A stretch of DNA of 64,000 nucleotides, from positions 62,001 to 126,000 of the forward strand of contig NZ_JBHTCX010000002.1 of NCBI RefSeq assembly GCF_042666875.1. Reading direction: 5' to 3'. Position numbers and translations under genes: made by a program. This DNA comes from Brachybacterium sp042666875. Its GTDB lineage: Bacteria; Actinomycetota; Actinomycetes; Actinomycetales; Dermabacteraceae. The notes beneath the pieces were generated by a model. That model was not told where the DNA came from and did not search any database. It worked only from the letters and a program-made list of their open reading frames with translations. Of the stretch, positions 41,597-50,117 are shown piece after piece. How positions within the stretch are numbered: position 1 is the stretch's first letter; each line of letters starts with the position of its first letter.

Positions 41597-43579
41597 GTTT
41601 CACGTGGTCCGGGCTCTTGGTTGGCGTGCTCTGGCGTGAGCCCAGCGCCGGGAGTTGAGAGTGCCGAGCGCGCTCGGTCCGCTTCCTTGCCACCCGCCGT
41701 CCACCTCGCGTTAACCGCCGGCCCGATTGCAATGTCAGGCACGTACTGTCGGTTCGCCGTGAAACGTCTCGCCTGGGGATGGCGCCGGTCCCGCTGGGTC
41801 GTCCTTCCTCGACACCCGCCGCCGACGATATGAGCTCCCAGGTTTCGCGTGAAACCATGCGGAGTCATGCCGACCCGGGCCATCGTGGCGGGCGGAGGCT
41901 GGTCTGAATGCGTGCCCATCTGAAAGCGTACCCACGCCCCGGTTGTACCCTCGGGCGCGCAGCCCGAGTTGCACGTGAAACGGAAATAAACGGCGGTAGG
42001 AGTCTTTGCGCGTCGGACGCCCACGCTGCACGCCAACGCGAGGACCATTCGCCGCAGCGTATTTCCCGTGAAACTAGGGCAGTTTGTTCCTGTGCGAGCC
42101 AGTTGCCGACCGAGCCCGAGGCCTGCTCTGACACATCGACGGCGCATTAGCCCGATACAACACGCACCAATCCGCGGCGATCTCCCCACCGCGCACTCCG
42201 CTCCCGCCACACATGGGCCCCTGGCGGCTTCACGTGAAACGGAGAGCCCTGCGTCCTCATGGGAGGGGCCGTCCAGCCTGGGACGCCCGCGGTTCCTCGC
42301 GCCAGTCACAGAGCGTTTCACGTGTAACGAGACCTCGAGACCGGTAGGAACTAGGGCGGCGAGGGCCGCTGGCGTTCCGAATCGTCTGGTGGTCGGGTGC
42401 CTCATAGCTGCCGACGCCTGGGGCAAATTCGAGAACATCCGGGCATAGGTCGGCAGCTTCCCGTGAAACCTTGCCTGAGAAGGCACAGTTGCCTCCCTCC
42501 CTACTACGTGGCCACGCAGCGCGGTGGTGGTGGGAGCTCACTGCGGGTCCCAGAACGACTTCCAGCCGACGACCCGGACAGGTGGAGCGACAGGCGCCGA
42601 CCGAGGGGTCCAACCAGGACTGTTGCCACTGCCTTGCCGGGTTCACGTGAAACGTAACGCTCGGCGGGGCAAACTGCGTCGCAGGCTCACCCGCCAACAT
42701 GCCGCACCCGCACTCACTACGACGGTCGGTCTCGTCATGGGCGAGGCGAAGAGCCTTCACGTCCGCAGGATCGGTACCCATGCAGGCCAGTGAGGTCAGA
42801 CCGATCGTGTCGGACGTCGCGGGTTGCCAGAATGCGATCGGTGGACAATTCACCCGTCGAGACCCGTATCGCGGCCGCGAGCCGCATCGAACTGCAGCCC
42901 GGACCCCCTGAGCCCGCCCGAGACGGGTTTCACGGGAAACTGACTATGCGGGGAAGCTGCTGACTGAAGCGGCCGCCCACGTGGATGCAAGGTCGTCGAC
43001 TATCCGCCACGAAGGAAAGCCACCGCGATGCCCTCGACACGGCCTGCGGCCGATCCCGGTTTCACGTGAACCCACCTGCGAATCACACATGGCGCATCCC
43101 GGGCTGAGATCGGCAGAGTTTCACGTGAACCGGCGCGTGCCGGCAAGCAAAGTGCGGCCCTGACCGCGATCGCGCCCCGTGATTGGCGCGCCGGGCTCTT
43201 CTGGAGCTTGTCAGCCTACTCAGCGTCCCCGTCTCCCCGTCGGCTGTGGTTTCACAGGAAACGCTCCGAACTCCCTATCAGCTGGGCCCGGTCAGGCGGC
43301 CCGCAGCGGCTGCAACGACGCAACGACGCAACGACGCAACGACGCAACGACCGAGTTTCACGGGAAACCCCGAGTGGCACCCTAGTCGCCGTCGGGCCGT
43401 CTACTCGTCCTGAGGTACGGATGCGCTCCGTCCTCGCCACGCCACTGACAACAGTACGTTTCACGGGGAACCCAGCGTGACCCTTCGCGACAGCAAAGCG
43501 ATAAGGCGTTGCTGACCCAAACCCGCCGGCCCGGAGGCTGGGCTTCCAGCGCACCCGCGCCTGACGTTCCACGGGAAAC
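41597..43579. repeat. Array of 16 degenerate parS centromere sites
   Basis: Match to GTTTCACGTGAAAC (positions are 14-mer starts, score of 14): 41597 (11), 41752 (11), 41842 (13), 41968 (13), 42061 (12), 42227 (13), 42315 (13), 42456 (12), 42640 (13), 42927 (13), 43059 (13), 43118 (13), 43249 (12), 43355 (13), 43458 (12), 43566 (12). Spacings are 59-287 bp, mostly 90-185. None is perfect. The right half is intact in seven of the first nine, the left half in six of the last seven. ParB and ParA are encoded next door, making these the likely ParB targets. Confidence 0.9.
43312..43351. repeat. 8-bp tandem repeat (GCAACGAC x5)
   Basis: Five perfect consecutive copies of GCAACGAC in the gap between two parS sites (43249 and 43355). 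No coding role is apparent. Confidence 0.85.
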
Positions 43580-43814
43580 GAGGGAACCGACGATCGCCCG
43601 ACGGCTCGCCGGCGCGGGGGACCATCCACATTCACCCAAGCAATGTCGCCACCTTGCCTCGGCACCCCTCACCGACGGGCACTATCCACAAAATCATGCA
43701 CATCGGTGGAAAAGCCAGAAGGGCGCCGCGGACTGCAAAAGGGAGACCGCGGCCCGCGGTACCGCACATGCTCACCGGCGCGCCTGTCCGGGCCGGGGGG
43801 TAAGGATCGAGGCG

Positions 43815-43967
43815 ATGGCGAGTTATGCTGACATGCAGAGGCGCTCGCGTCAGCTCCCTGCGGACCATCCCCGGCAGACCGTCTACTTCCGGGCGCAGCA
43901 AGAGACTCGCCCGTGGTCGGGGCCCTCCCGACACCAGGCCGAGCCCAGCTGGCACGGGCGCCCTTGA
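43815..43967 (+). CDS. Possible small protein (50 residues)
   Basis: An ATG frame of 50 residues beginning 'MASYADMQRRSRQLPADH' lies between the last parS site and parB on the opposite strand. Third codon positions are GC-rich in most of the frame, as in real genes here. An AAGGA is 6 bases upstream of GAGGCG before the ATG, so a ribosome-binding site is plausible. No known family was recognised. A chance frame remains as likely. Confidence 0.3.
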   Translation: MASYADMQRRSRQLPADHPRQTVYFRAQQETRPWSGPSRHQAEPSWHGRP

Positions 43968-44043
43968 GCTCTAGTCACCTTGTCCGAGGCGCTCATCGCG
44001 GATACGACGCCCCGCCCCCGGCCACGGGCAGCGACCATGCACA

Positions 44044-44071
44044 AGGGGGCCGGCATCACTGCCGACCCCCT
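44044..44071 (-). terminator. Terminator of the parA-parB transcript
   Basis: AGGGGGCCGGCA (44044-44055), loop of 4, TGCCGACCCCCT (44060-44071): a 12-bp stem with one mismatch, 21 bases after the parB stop. There is only a weak T-run. Confidence 0.6.
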
Positions 44072-44092
44072 CCATGCATTAGTCCAGCGGAT

Positions 44093-46093
44093 TCAGCTCT
44101 CGGGCTGGTCCTCCGAGTCCGCGTGCCCGCCTGCTCCGGCTCCGATGTTCTCGACCAGACGTTCCAGGTCATCGAGGTTGGTGAACTCGAGCGTGATCTT
44201 GCCCTTGCGCTTGCCGACGTCGATTCGCACCTGGGTCTCCAGGCGGTTCGACAGTCGGCTGGTCAGATCGACCACGTGCGGGTCGTACGTGCTGCGGCGG
44301 GGCGTGCGGGTGGTCGCCTGCTGCTGCCCGCCACGGGCCACCAAGCGTTCCACGGCACGAACGGAGAGCCCTTCACTGACGATTCGCTGCGCCAGCTCCT
44401 CCATCAGTGAGGGGTCGTCCAGCGACAGGAGCGCGCGGGCGTGACCGGCGCTCAGCGCCCCGCTGGCGAGCCGTCGCTGCACGAGGGCGGGCAGGCGCAA
44501 CAGACGCATCGTGTTGGTGATCTGAGGCCGTGAGCGACCGATACGCTCGCCGAGCTCATCCTGGGTGCACCCGAAGTCCTCGAGGAGCTGCTGGTAGGCA
44601 TTGGCCTCTTCCAGCGGATTCAGCTGCGTGCGGTGAAGGTTCTCCAGGAGCGCGTCCCGCAGGAGATCGTCATCGCTGGTCTCCCGGATGATCGCGGGGA
44701 TAGAGGTGAGTCCCGCACGCTGAGCGGCGCGCCAGCGCCGCTCACCCATGACGAGTTCGAACGACTCCCCATCCTCCGTGACCGGAATCGGGCGCACTAC
44801 CACGGGCTGGAGGACGCCGACCTCGCGCAACGAGTACGCCAGCTCATCCAGCTCGTCATCGTCGAACATCGTGCGGGGGTTGCGCGGGTTCTCCCGGATC
44901 TCGTGGATCGGGACCTCCGCGAACTCCGCACCGGGCACGCTGAGCAGACCCTGACGGTCCTCCTCCGCCGACGGCCCCTGCGCCGCTTCCGGTTCAGCGC
45001 CCTCGGCGGCCGGCTCCACGCTGCTCTCGCGCCGCGTCTCCGCGGAGTCGCCCTCCCCGCCATCCCGGCCTCCGGGCGCGCCGTCCTGGCTCTCGCGGAC
45101 GTCCTCCGGTGATTCCGGCGCGGTCCCATCGACCGCCCCGGCCCCATCGGTGTCGGTGTCGGCGAGCGTGCCCGGCGCAGTCCCCGCCGAGGAGCCGGCA
45201 GCCGACTCCTGGCCCGCGGCGGCCTCGGCAGCCTGCGCAGGAGTCAGCTCCACGGCCTCGACGTCGACCGCGGGGCTGTCTTCAGCGGTCGTGGAACGAC
45301 CCGGGGCGGGCCGCGGGGAAGCGCTTGCCGCTACCGGGTCCGCTTCCTTCGTCGTCGCAGGAGCAGTGGCCGTACCGCTTGCGGCGGCGCTGGCGGAGGA
45401 GCCGCGGGAGCGCTTCGAAGTGGTCCCGGTGGAGGCTTTCCGGCTCGATGTCGTGCGGGCGGACGTGCCCGTGCCGCCAGCAGTGCCACGAGATGACGCC
45501 GACGAGCTCTCCGTGCTGCTGTCTGCGCTCTGCGCGGCAGACTCCTTGTCGGCGACAGTCTCCTTGTCGCCGGCAGGCTTCTTGGCAGCGGCGGGCTTCT
45601 TGGCGGCGACCGGCTTCTTGGCGGCGGTGGTCTTCTTGCCGGCAGCGGGCTTCCTGCCGCCGCTCGATCTCGAGCCGGATGCCGTGCCGGCCGTGCTCGC
45701 AGCACCGTCGGGAGCCTGGTCGGCCTGGTCGGACTGCCCGGCCTGGCCGCCGGCCGGGGCTCGCGACGTCGACCGCTTCGCGGCGGAAGCGCCCCGGGAG
45801 CCGGCGGAGCGGGATGACGATGTCGACCCGCGGCCGCGGCGCTCGGCAGCGGCGCGCGCCATCGCGTCGGCCAGGTCCTGGCGATCGGCCCGCTCACGCG
45901 CGGGGCGGTCCTCGTCGTCCGACGCCTTCTCGCCGGAGAAGAACATGTCCACCGGGCGCTCACTGGCCCCCTGGTCCTCGGCCTCCGACGGCGGGCGCGT
46001 GCGAGTACGAAGCTCCTGCTCAGGTGCGGGTGTGGCGCCCGCTCCCGGGATCAGGGCGCCGAGTCCTCGACCCAGTCCTCGCTTCTGCGTCAT
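44093..46093 (-). CDS. parB: Chromosome partitioning protein ParB with a very long N-terminal linker
   Basis: 666 residues, roughly twice the usual 300-350. The N-terminal ParA-activating motif is 'MTQKRGLGRGLGALIP'. Residues about 25-385 are low-complexity: Lys/Ala/Pro 'AAKKPAAAKKP' repeats, Ser/Thr/Arg and Asp/Glu-rich segments. From about 387 the standard domains follow: 'EVPIHEIRENPRNPRTMFDDDELDEL', the CTP-binding 'VMGERRWRAAQRAGL' and 'ENLHRTQLNPLEEANAYQQL', the helix-turn-helix 'CTQDELGERIGRSRPQITNTMRLLRLP' that binds parS, and the C-terminal dimer domain. It loads at parS and slides as a CTP clamp. The lysine repeats may add unspecific DNA binding (inference). Confidence 0.97.
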   Translation of the reverse strand: MTQKRGLGRGLGALIPGAGATPAPEQELRTRTRPPSEAEDQGASERPVDMFFSGEKASDDEDRPARERADRQDLADAMARAAAERRGRGSTSSSRSAGSRGASAAKRSTSRAPAGGQAGQSDQADQAPDGAASTAGTASGSRSSGGRKPAAGKKTTAAKKPVAAKKPAAAKKPAGDKETVADKESAAQSADSSTESSSASSRGTAGGTGTSARTTSSRKASTGTTSKRSRGSSASAAASGTATAPATTKEADPVAASASPRPAPGRSTTAEDSPAVDVEAVELTPAQAAEAAAGQESAAGSSAGTAPGTLADTDTDGAGAVDGTAPESPEDVRESQDGAPGGRDGGEGDSAETRRESSVEPAAEGAEPEAAQGPSAEEDRQGLLSVPGAEFAEVPIHEIRENPRNPRTMFDDDELDELAYSLREVGVLQPVVVRPIPVTEDGESFELVMGERRWRAAQRAGLTSIPAIIRETSDDDLLRDALLENLHRTQLNPLEEANAYQQLLEDFGCTQDELGERIGRSRPQITNTMRLLRLPALVQRRLASGALSAGHARALLSLDDPSLMEELAQRIVSEGLSVRAVERLVARGGQQQATTRTPRRSTYDPHVVDLTSRLSNRLETQVRIDVGKRKGKITLEFTNLDDLERLVENIGAGAGGHADSEDQPES

Positions 46094-46181
46094 GGCCGTT
46101 GTCCTTCCGGAAAATGTCGTCCACCGTGGGTGGGACCAGGAACGCTCGCGGTCTCACCGCGGCGTCGTTCCGAGGTCGGTG

Positions 46182-47105
46182 TCATGGAGCGGGGCGAATG
46201 GTCAGTTCGTGCGCCGCTGCTCGATACGCGAGAGCGCCGCTGGAACCCGGATCGTACGTCAGCACCGTCTGGCCGTAGCTCGGCGCCTCGGAGATCCGCA
46301 CGGAACGCGGGATCGTCGTCTCCAGGGTCTGCTCCGGGAAGTGGTCCCGGACGTCCTGGGCGACCTGTGCGGCGAGCCGGGTTCGGGCGTCGTACATGGT
46401 CAGCATGATCGAGGAGACCACCAGCTCGGGGTTCAGGTGCTGGCGGATCAGATCGATGTTGTTCAGCAGCAACGTCAGGCCCTCGAGCGCGTAGTACTCG
46501 GCCTGGATGGGGATCAGCACTTCGCGGGCCGCGACCAGCGCATTCACGGTCAGCAGGCCCAGCGAGGGCGGGCAGTCGATCAGCACGTAATCCAGCCGGG
46601 GCAGGCCCTGCTCCTCCCGGAAGGCCAGATAGTCCCGGATGGCGTTGCGCAGCCGGTTCTCACGGGCCACCAGAGCGACCAGTTCGATCTCGGCGCCGGA
46701 GAGGTTGATCGTCGCCGGGGCGCAGTGGAGGCCGGCCATGTCCGGGACGTCCTGGACCACGTCCTGCATCGCCGCCGACTCCACCAGCACCTCGTACATG
46801 CTGGGCACCTCGGCGTGGTGCTCGATGTTCAGAGCGGTCGAGGTATTGCCCTGCGGGTCGGAGTCGATGACCAGCACCTGCAGGCCGCCCATGGACAGAG
46901 CCGCCGCCAGATTCACGGCGGTCGACGTCTTGCCGACGCCGCCCTTCTGGTTGGCAATGGTGATCACGCGCGTGCTCGCCGGCGCCTCGAACTCGAGGCC
47001 CTCGAGCTCCTTGCGGCGAGCGTGATCCCGGGCGAGCTCGCGCATCAGCGGAGTGTCCTCCATCGGCCCACGGCCCGGAGAGGAATCTTCGCGCTGGTCA
47101 GCCAC
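46182..47105 (-). CDS. parA: Chromosome partitioning ATPase ParA
   Basis: About 307 residues from the GTG at 47105 (AAGGGAG upstream); the alternative ATG at 47063 would remove 14 residues. Deviant Walker A 'QKGGVGKTSTAVNLAAAL' (Lys54, Lys59), 'VIDSDPQGNTSTAL' and 'YVLIDCPPSLGLLTVNAL' are the ParA/Soj signature. It forms an ATP-dependent gradient on DNA that moves ParB-parS complexes apart. It overlaps the rsmG stop by 8 bases and is followed by parB after 88 bases. Confidence 0.97.
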   Translation of the reverse strand: MADQREDSSPGRGPMEDTPLMRELARDHARRKELEGLEFEAPASTRVITIANQKGGVGKTSTAVNLAAALSMGGLQVLVIDSDPQGNTSTALNIEHHAEVPSMYEVLVESAAMQDVVQDVPDMAGLHCAPATINLSGAEIELVALVARENRLRNAIRDYLAFREEQGLPRLDYVLIDCPPSLGLLTVNALVAAREVLIPIQAEYYALEGLTLLLNNIDLIRQHLNPELVVSSIMLTMYDARTRLAAQVAQDVRDHFPEQTLETTIPRSVRISEAPSYGQTVLTYDPGSSGALAYRAAAHELTIRPAP

Positions 47106-47763
47106 GTGGATCTCCCTTCCTGCTCGCCGGCACCCGGCGACGCACTTGGACCACTGTAGTGGGAACCTCGACCTCACCGACCCCGTACTGGGAGATCTGG
47201 GCATCGGTGCCGCCGAGCCGGCGCAGCAACTTCTGGGCGGCGTCCAGCTCGTCGGCGGCCGAACTGCCCTTCATCGCCAGCAGCTGGCCGCCCTCGCCGA
47301 CCAGCGGCAGCGTCCAGCGTGCGAGCTTGTCCAGGGCGGCGACCGCCCGGGCGGTGACGACGTCGAAGCTGCGCGCACCGTGCAGATCCTCCGCGCGGGC
47401 GCGCACGACCTCCAGCCCCAGGCCGAGCTCCGCCTCGATCTCCTCGAGCCACGTCGCCCGGCGCTGCATGGTCTCGATGAGCGTGACCCTCACTCCCGGC
47501 CGCGCGATCGCAAGCACCACACCGGGCAGTCCCGCACCGGATCCGACGTCGGCCAGCGTCGAGGCGTCGGGGTCGATCGCGTCGGCCATCAGCGCACAGT
47601 TGAGGATGTGCCGCTCCCACAGCCGCTCCACCTCGCGCGGGCCGATGAGTCCGCGTTCGGGGCCCTGCTCGGCGAGCATGCCGGTGAAGCGCTCCGCCAG
47701 CTCGAGACGGTCCGCGAACAGACGCTCGGCCGACGGGCGCAGCGAGTCGGGCAGGGACAGCAT
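47098..47763 (-). CDS. rsmG: 16S rRNA (guanine-N7) methyltransferase RsmG
   Basis: 221 residues. The S-adenosylmethionine-binding site is 'LADVGSGAGLPGVVLAIARP' with 'VTLIETMQRRATWLEEIEAELGL', and 'WERHILNCALMADAI' is the GidB signature. It methylates G527 (E. coli numbering) of 16S rRNA, and its loss gives low-level streptomycin resistance in other bacteria. It lies between jag and parA, as in most Actinobacteria. Confidence 0.96.
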   Translation of the reverse strand: MLSLPDSLRPSAERLFADRLELAERFTGMLAEQGPERGLIGPREVERLWERHILNCALMADAIDPDASTLADVGSGAGLPGVVLAIARPGVRVTLIETMQRRATWLEEIEAELGLGLEVVRARAEDLHGARSFDVVTARAVAALDKLARWTLPLVGEGGQLLAMKGSSAADELDAAQKLLRRLGGTDAQISQYGVGEVEVPTTVVQVRRRVPASRKGDPRG

Positions 47764-47771
47764 CGGGCGCC

Positions 47772-48494
47772 TCAGGATCCGGGGTAGATCACGACATGGC
47801 GGCTCTTGCCGTCCCCGTCGGACTCCGACCGCAGGCCCTCGCGCTTGGCGACGTCGTGGACGACCTTGCGCTCGAACGGGTTCATCGGTCGCATCGGGAC
47901 CGGGGCACCGGTCTCCTTCGCCTCGGCGGCCGCCTGGGCGGCGAGGTCCTCGAGGCTGTCCTTGTGCTCGGCGCGGAAGCCGCCGATGTCGAGCATGAGC
48001 CGGGAGCGGTTGCCGGTGCGGGTCTGCACGGCCAGCCGCGCGAGCTCCTGCAAAGCGTCGAGCACCTCGCCCTTGGGCCGGTTCACCTTCTCCAGCTGGT
48101 GGGCGCCGCGGATCTCGACCGAGGCGCGATCCCCGTCCACGTCGATGTCGATGTCGCCATCGAGATCGGCGATGTCCAGCAGCTCCTCGAGGTAGTCGGC
48201 GGCGATATCGCCCTCCTCCTCGAGCCGGCGCAGCCGCTCCTGGGAGGACTCCGTCGGATCGGCCTCGTCCTCCCCGCCGTCCTCCAGGTCGCCGGAGGCA
48301 CCACGGTCCTCCTCGTCGGCCGACTCGGCAGGTCGGGCCACCTCGGGGCCGGACTGCCCGGCATGCCCGGACTCAGCGGCGGGCTCCGGGGCGGACCGGG
48401 CAGAGGCCTCGGACGCGGCGGACTGCTCGGGCGCGGTCACCGGCCGGTCGTCGGCCTCGCCGGCGGTCGGGACATCAGGCGTGGTGTCGTTCAT
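47772..48494 (-). CDS. jag: R3H-domain RNA-binding protein Jag/KhpB
   Basis: About 240 residues from the ATG at 48494, which has a GGAGG site; a GTG at 48569 overlapping the yidC stop is possible. An acidic, Ala/Ser-rich N-terminal half leads to a KH-like segment ('VDGDRASVEIRGAHQLEKVNRPKGEVLDALQELARLAVQ') and the R3H domain ('PMRPMNPFERKVVHDVAKREGLRSESDGDGKSRHVVI', with the R-x-x-x-H spacing). It binds RNA and is linked to cell-wall control in firmicutes. Its place after yidC is conserved. Confidence 0.92.
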   Translation of the reverse strand: MNDTTPDVPTAGEADDRPVTAPEQSAASEASARSAPEPAAESGHAGQSGPEVARPAESADEEDRGASGDLEDGGEDEADPTESSQERLRRLEEEGDIAADYLEELLDIADLDGDIDIDVDGDRASVEIRGAHQLEKVNRPKGEVLDALQELARLAVQTRTGNRSRLMLDIGGFRAEHKDSLEDLAAQAAAEAKETGAPVPMRPMNPFERKVVHDVAKREGLRSESDGDGKSRHVVIYPGS

Positions 48495-48565
48495 TCGGTC
48501 CTCCGAGGAATGCTGGGATGAGTCGGGTGCGCTCCCGGGAGCGTCCGTGCTCCCGGGGTGCGAGG

Positions 48566-49672
48566 TCACTTCTTGCGCTTGGACTTCTTCTTCGCGCTCT
48601 TGTTCAGCGGGGACGTCGACGGGGGCGGCGTCGGGGTCTCGCCGGCCGCCTCCTGGGCCTTGCGCCGCTCCTCGGCGGCCTTCGCACGGGCCGCGCGGGC
48701 GCGCTCGAGCTTCTCCTGGTCAGTGAGCTTCTTGCCGCCGCGGTTCTTGCTCACCGGCTGCACGCGGATCTGCGGATCGGGCTCGGGTTCGCTGACCTTC
48801 TTGGGCGGGGTGAAGTCGAGCGGCTCGAGGCCCTTGCGCTCGCGCTTGGCGTTGATGCGCGACTGGCGCTCCTTCTCCGCGTCCGATCCCGGGGTGGGGG
48901 TGGCGCGGATGACGATGTACTGCTGGCCGAAGGTCCACACGTTGGTGGTCAGCCAGTAGATGAGCACACCGATCGGCATGCCCGGCCCCGTGATCACGTA
49001 GATGAACGGGAGCATGTACAGCATCATCTTCTGCGTGTTCGCCATGGGGCCCTCGAGGGCCGCCTTCGGCATGTTCTTCATGGTCAGTTCCTTCTGGGTG
49101 AAGAAGGTGACTGCACACATGCACGCGATGATGATGGCGGCGACGATCCGGGTGGTCATGCCACCCTCGCCCGCGTTGAGGAACGAATCGGCGATGGTGA
49201 CGTCGCCGAAGATGGTGGAGTTGCTGGCACTGCGAGCCAGGTCCGAGGTCAGCGGTCCGAAGCGTTCACCGTCGGCCGCATCGGGGAGCTTGACGTAGAG
49301 CACACGGAAGAGGCCGAAGAAGATCGGCATCTGCAGGAGCATCGGCAGGCACGAGGAGAACGGGCTGGCGCCGGCATCCTTGTACAGCGCCATCGTCTCC
49401 TCCGCCATCTTCTGGCGGGAGGCCTGGTCCGTCTTGCCCTTGTACTTCTTCTGGACCTCTTTGAGCTCGGGCGAGACCATCTGCATCGCGCGCGAGGCCC
49501 GGATCTGCCGGACGAACAGCGGGATGATCAGGGTGCGCACCACGGCCGTGAGGCCGACGATCGACAGCACCCACGTGATGCCGGAGTCCGGTTCCATGAA
49601 CGTGGACAGCAGCGCATGGAACTGCACCATGAGCCATGCGACGGCCCACTCGATGGGAAACAGGGGGTTCAT
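48566..49672 (-). CDS. yidC: Membrane protein insertase YidC
   Basis: 368 residues. The 60KD_IMP core shows 'TWVLSIVGLTAVVRTLIIPLFVRQIRASRAMQMVSPELKEVQKKYKGK', with the hydrophilic-groove Arg in 'VRT', and 'LPMLLQMPIFFGLFRVLY', then four further hydrophobic segments. A basic C-terminal tail of about 120 residues (K/R-rich, ending KKKSKRKK) may contact the ribosome. It inserts proteins into the cytoplasmic membrane, alone or with SecYEG. It lies between yidD and jag. Confidence 0.97.
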   Translation of the reverse strand: MNPLFPIEWAVAWLMVQFHALLSTFMEPDSGITWVLSIVGLTAVVRTLIIPLFVRQIRASRAMQMVSPELKEVQKKYKGKTDQASRQKMAEETMALYKDAGASPFSSCLPMLLQMPIFFGLFRVLYVKLPDAADGERFGPLTSDLARSASNSTIFGDVTIADSFLNAGEGGMTTRIVAAIIIACMCAVTFFTQKELTMKNMPKAALEGPMANTQKMMLYMLPFIYVITGPGMPIGVLIYWLTTNVWTFGQQYIVIRATPTPGSDAEKERQSRINAKRERKGLEPLDFTPPKKVSEPEPDPQIRVQPVSKNRGGKKLTDQEKLERARAARAKAAEERRKAQEAAGETPTPPPSTSPLNKSAKKKSKRKK

Positions 49673-49757
49673 CGGCCTGGTCTTCCTGCCGCCCGGATGC
49701 GCATGACGTTCATACGAGGTGACGGCTGTGGTCGGGAGTCTTGGACAAGGGTAGGCC

Positions 49758-50117
49758 CTAGCGGGCCGGGTACCGCAGTCGGCGTGGATTCCTCCACATG
49801 CCCGGTGCAGGCACCGGATCGGGACCGCCGCGGGTGAGCGGGTTGCAGCGCACGATCCGCCCGATGGTCAGCAGCGTCCCCTTGAGCGCGCCGTGCACGC
49901 GCAGGGCGTCCATGCCGTACTGCGAGCACACCGGGTCGTACCGGCAGGCGGGCGGCGTGTACGGGGAGATGCCGACCTGGTAGGCACGCACCAGCAGTGC
50001 GAGAGCCCGGCGCGGGAGCCACAGCACCGCCCGCAGCGCGCCGTGCGAGGCGTTGCCCCGGTTGCGCCCTCGAGCCCGGTTGGCCCGATTGGCCCGGTTG
50101 GCCTGGTGCATCGTCAT
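49758..50117 (-). CDS. yidD: Membrane protein insertion efficiency factor YidD
   Basis: 119 residues. The core 'LLVRAYQVGISPYTPPACRYDPVCSQYGMDALRVHGALKGTLLTIGRIVRCNPLTRGGPDPVP' carries the conserved Cys and the YQxxISPxxPxxCRxxPxCSxY pattern. It is a small membrane-associated helper of YidC. The N-terminus has an expansion 'QANRANRANRARGRNRG' from a 9-bp DNA repeat. It overlaps rnpA by four bases (ATGA). Confidence 0.95.
   Translation of the reverse strand: MTMHQANRANRANRARGRNRGNASHGALRAVLWLPRRALALLVRAYQVGISPYTPPACRYDPVCSQYGMDALRVHGALKGTLLTIGRIVRCNPLTRGGPDPVPAPGMWRNPRRLRYPAR

Larger units (their letters stand above)
41161..43814. other. Gene-free origin/centromere-like region
   Basis: A 2.65-kb stretch without a convincing gene on either strand; open frames here are short, have poor codon use, and several encode the translated parS motif (FHVK, FHGK, VSRET). 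It holds a DnaA-box cluster, at least 16 degenerate parS sites and a small tandem repeat. Confidence 0.8.

Noticed and set aside
42751..42767. GCCTTCACGTCCGC as a further parS site in the largest gap of the array
   Set aside because: It matches the consensus at only about 7 of 14 positions and has no intact half-site.
41597..43579. Possible CRISPR array because of regularly spaced similar units
   Set aside because: The units are only 14 bp, palindromic and degenerate, spacing varies from 59 to 287 bp, and no cas gene is present. They match parS beside parB.
41096..43967. Several open frames of 60-300 residues on both strands in the centromere region
   Set aside because: They have poor codon use, overlap each other and repeatedly encode peptides such as FHVK, FHGK and VSRET that are translations of the parS motif. 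No family was recognised.
45540..45680. Frameshift suspicion in parB because of repeated AKKPAA units
   Set aside because: The frame is open throughout and conserved domains on both sides are in the same frame, so it is a genuine repeat-rich linker.
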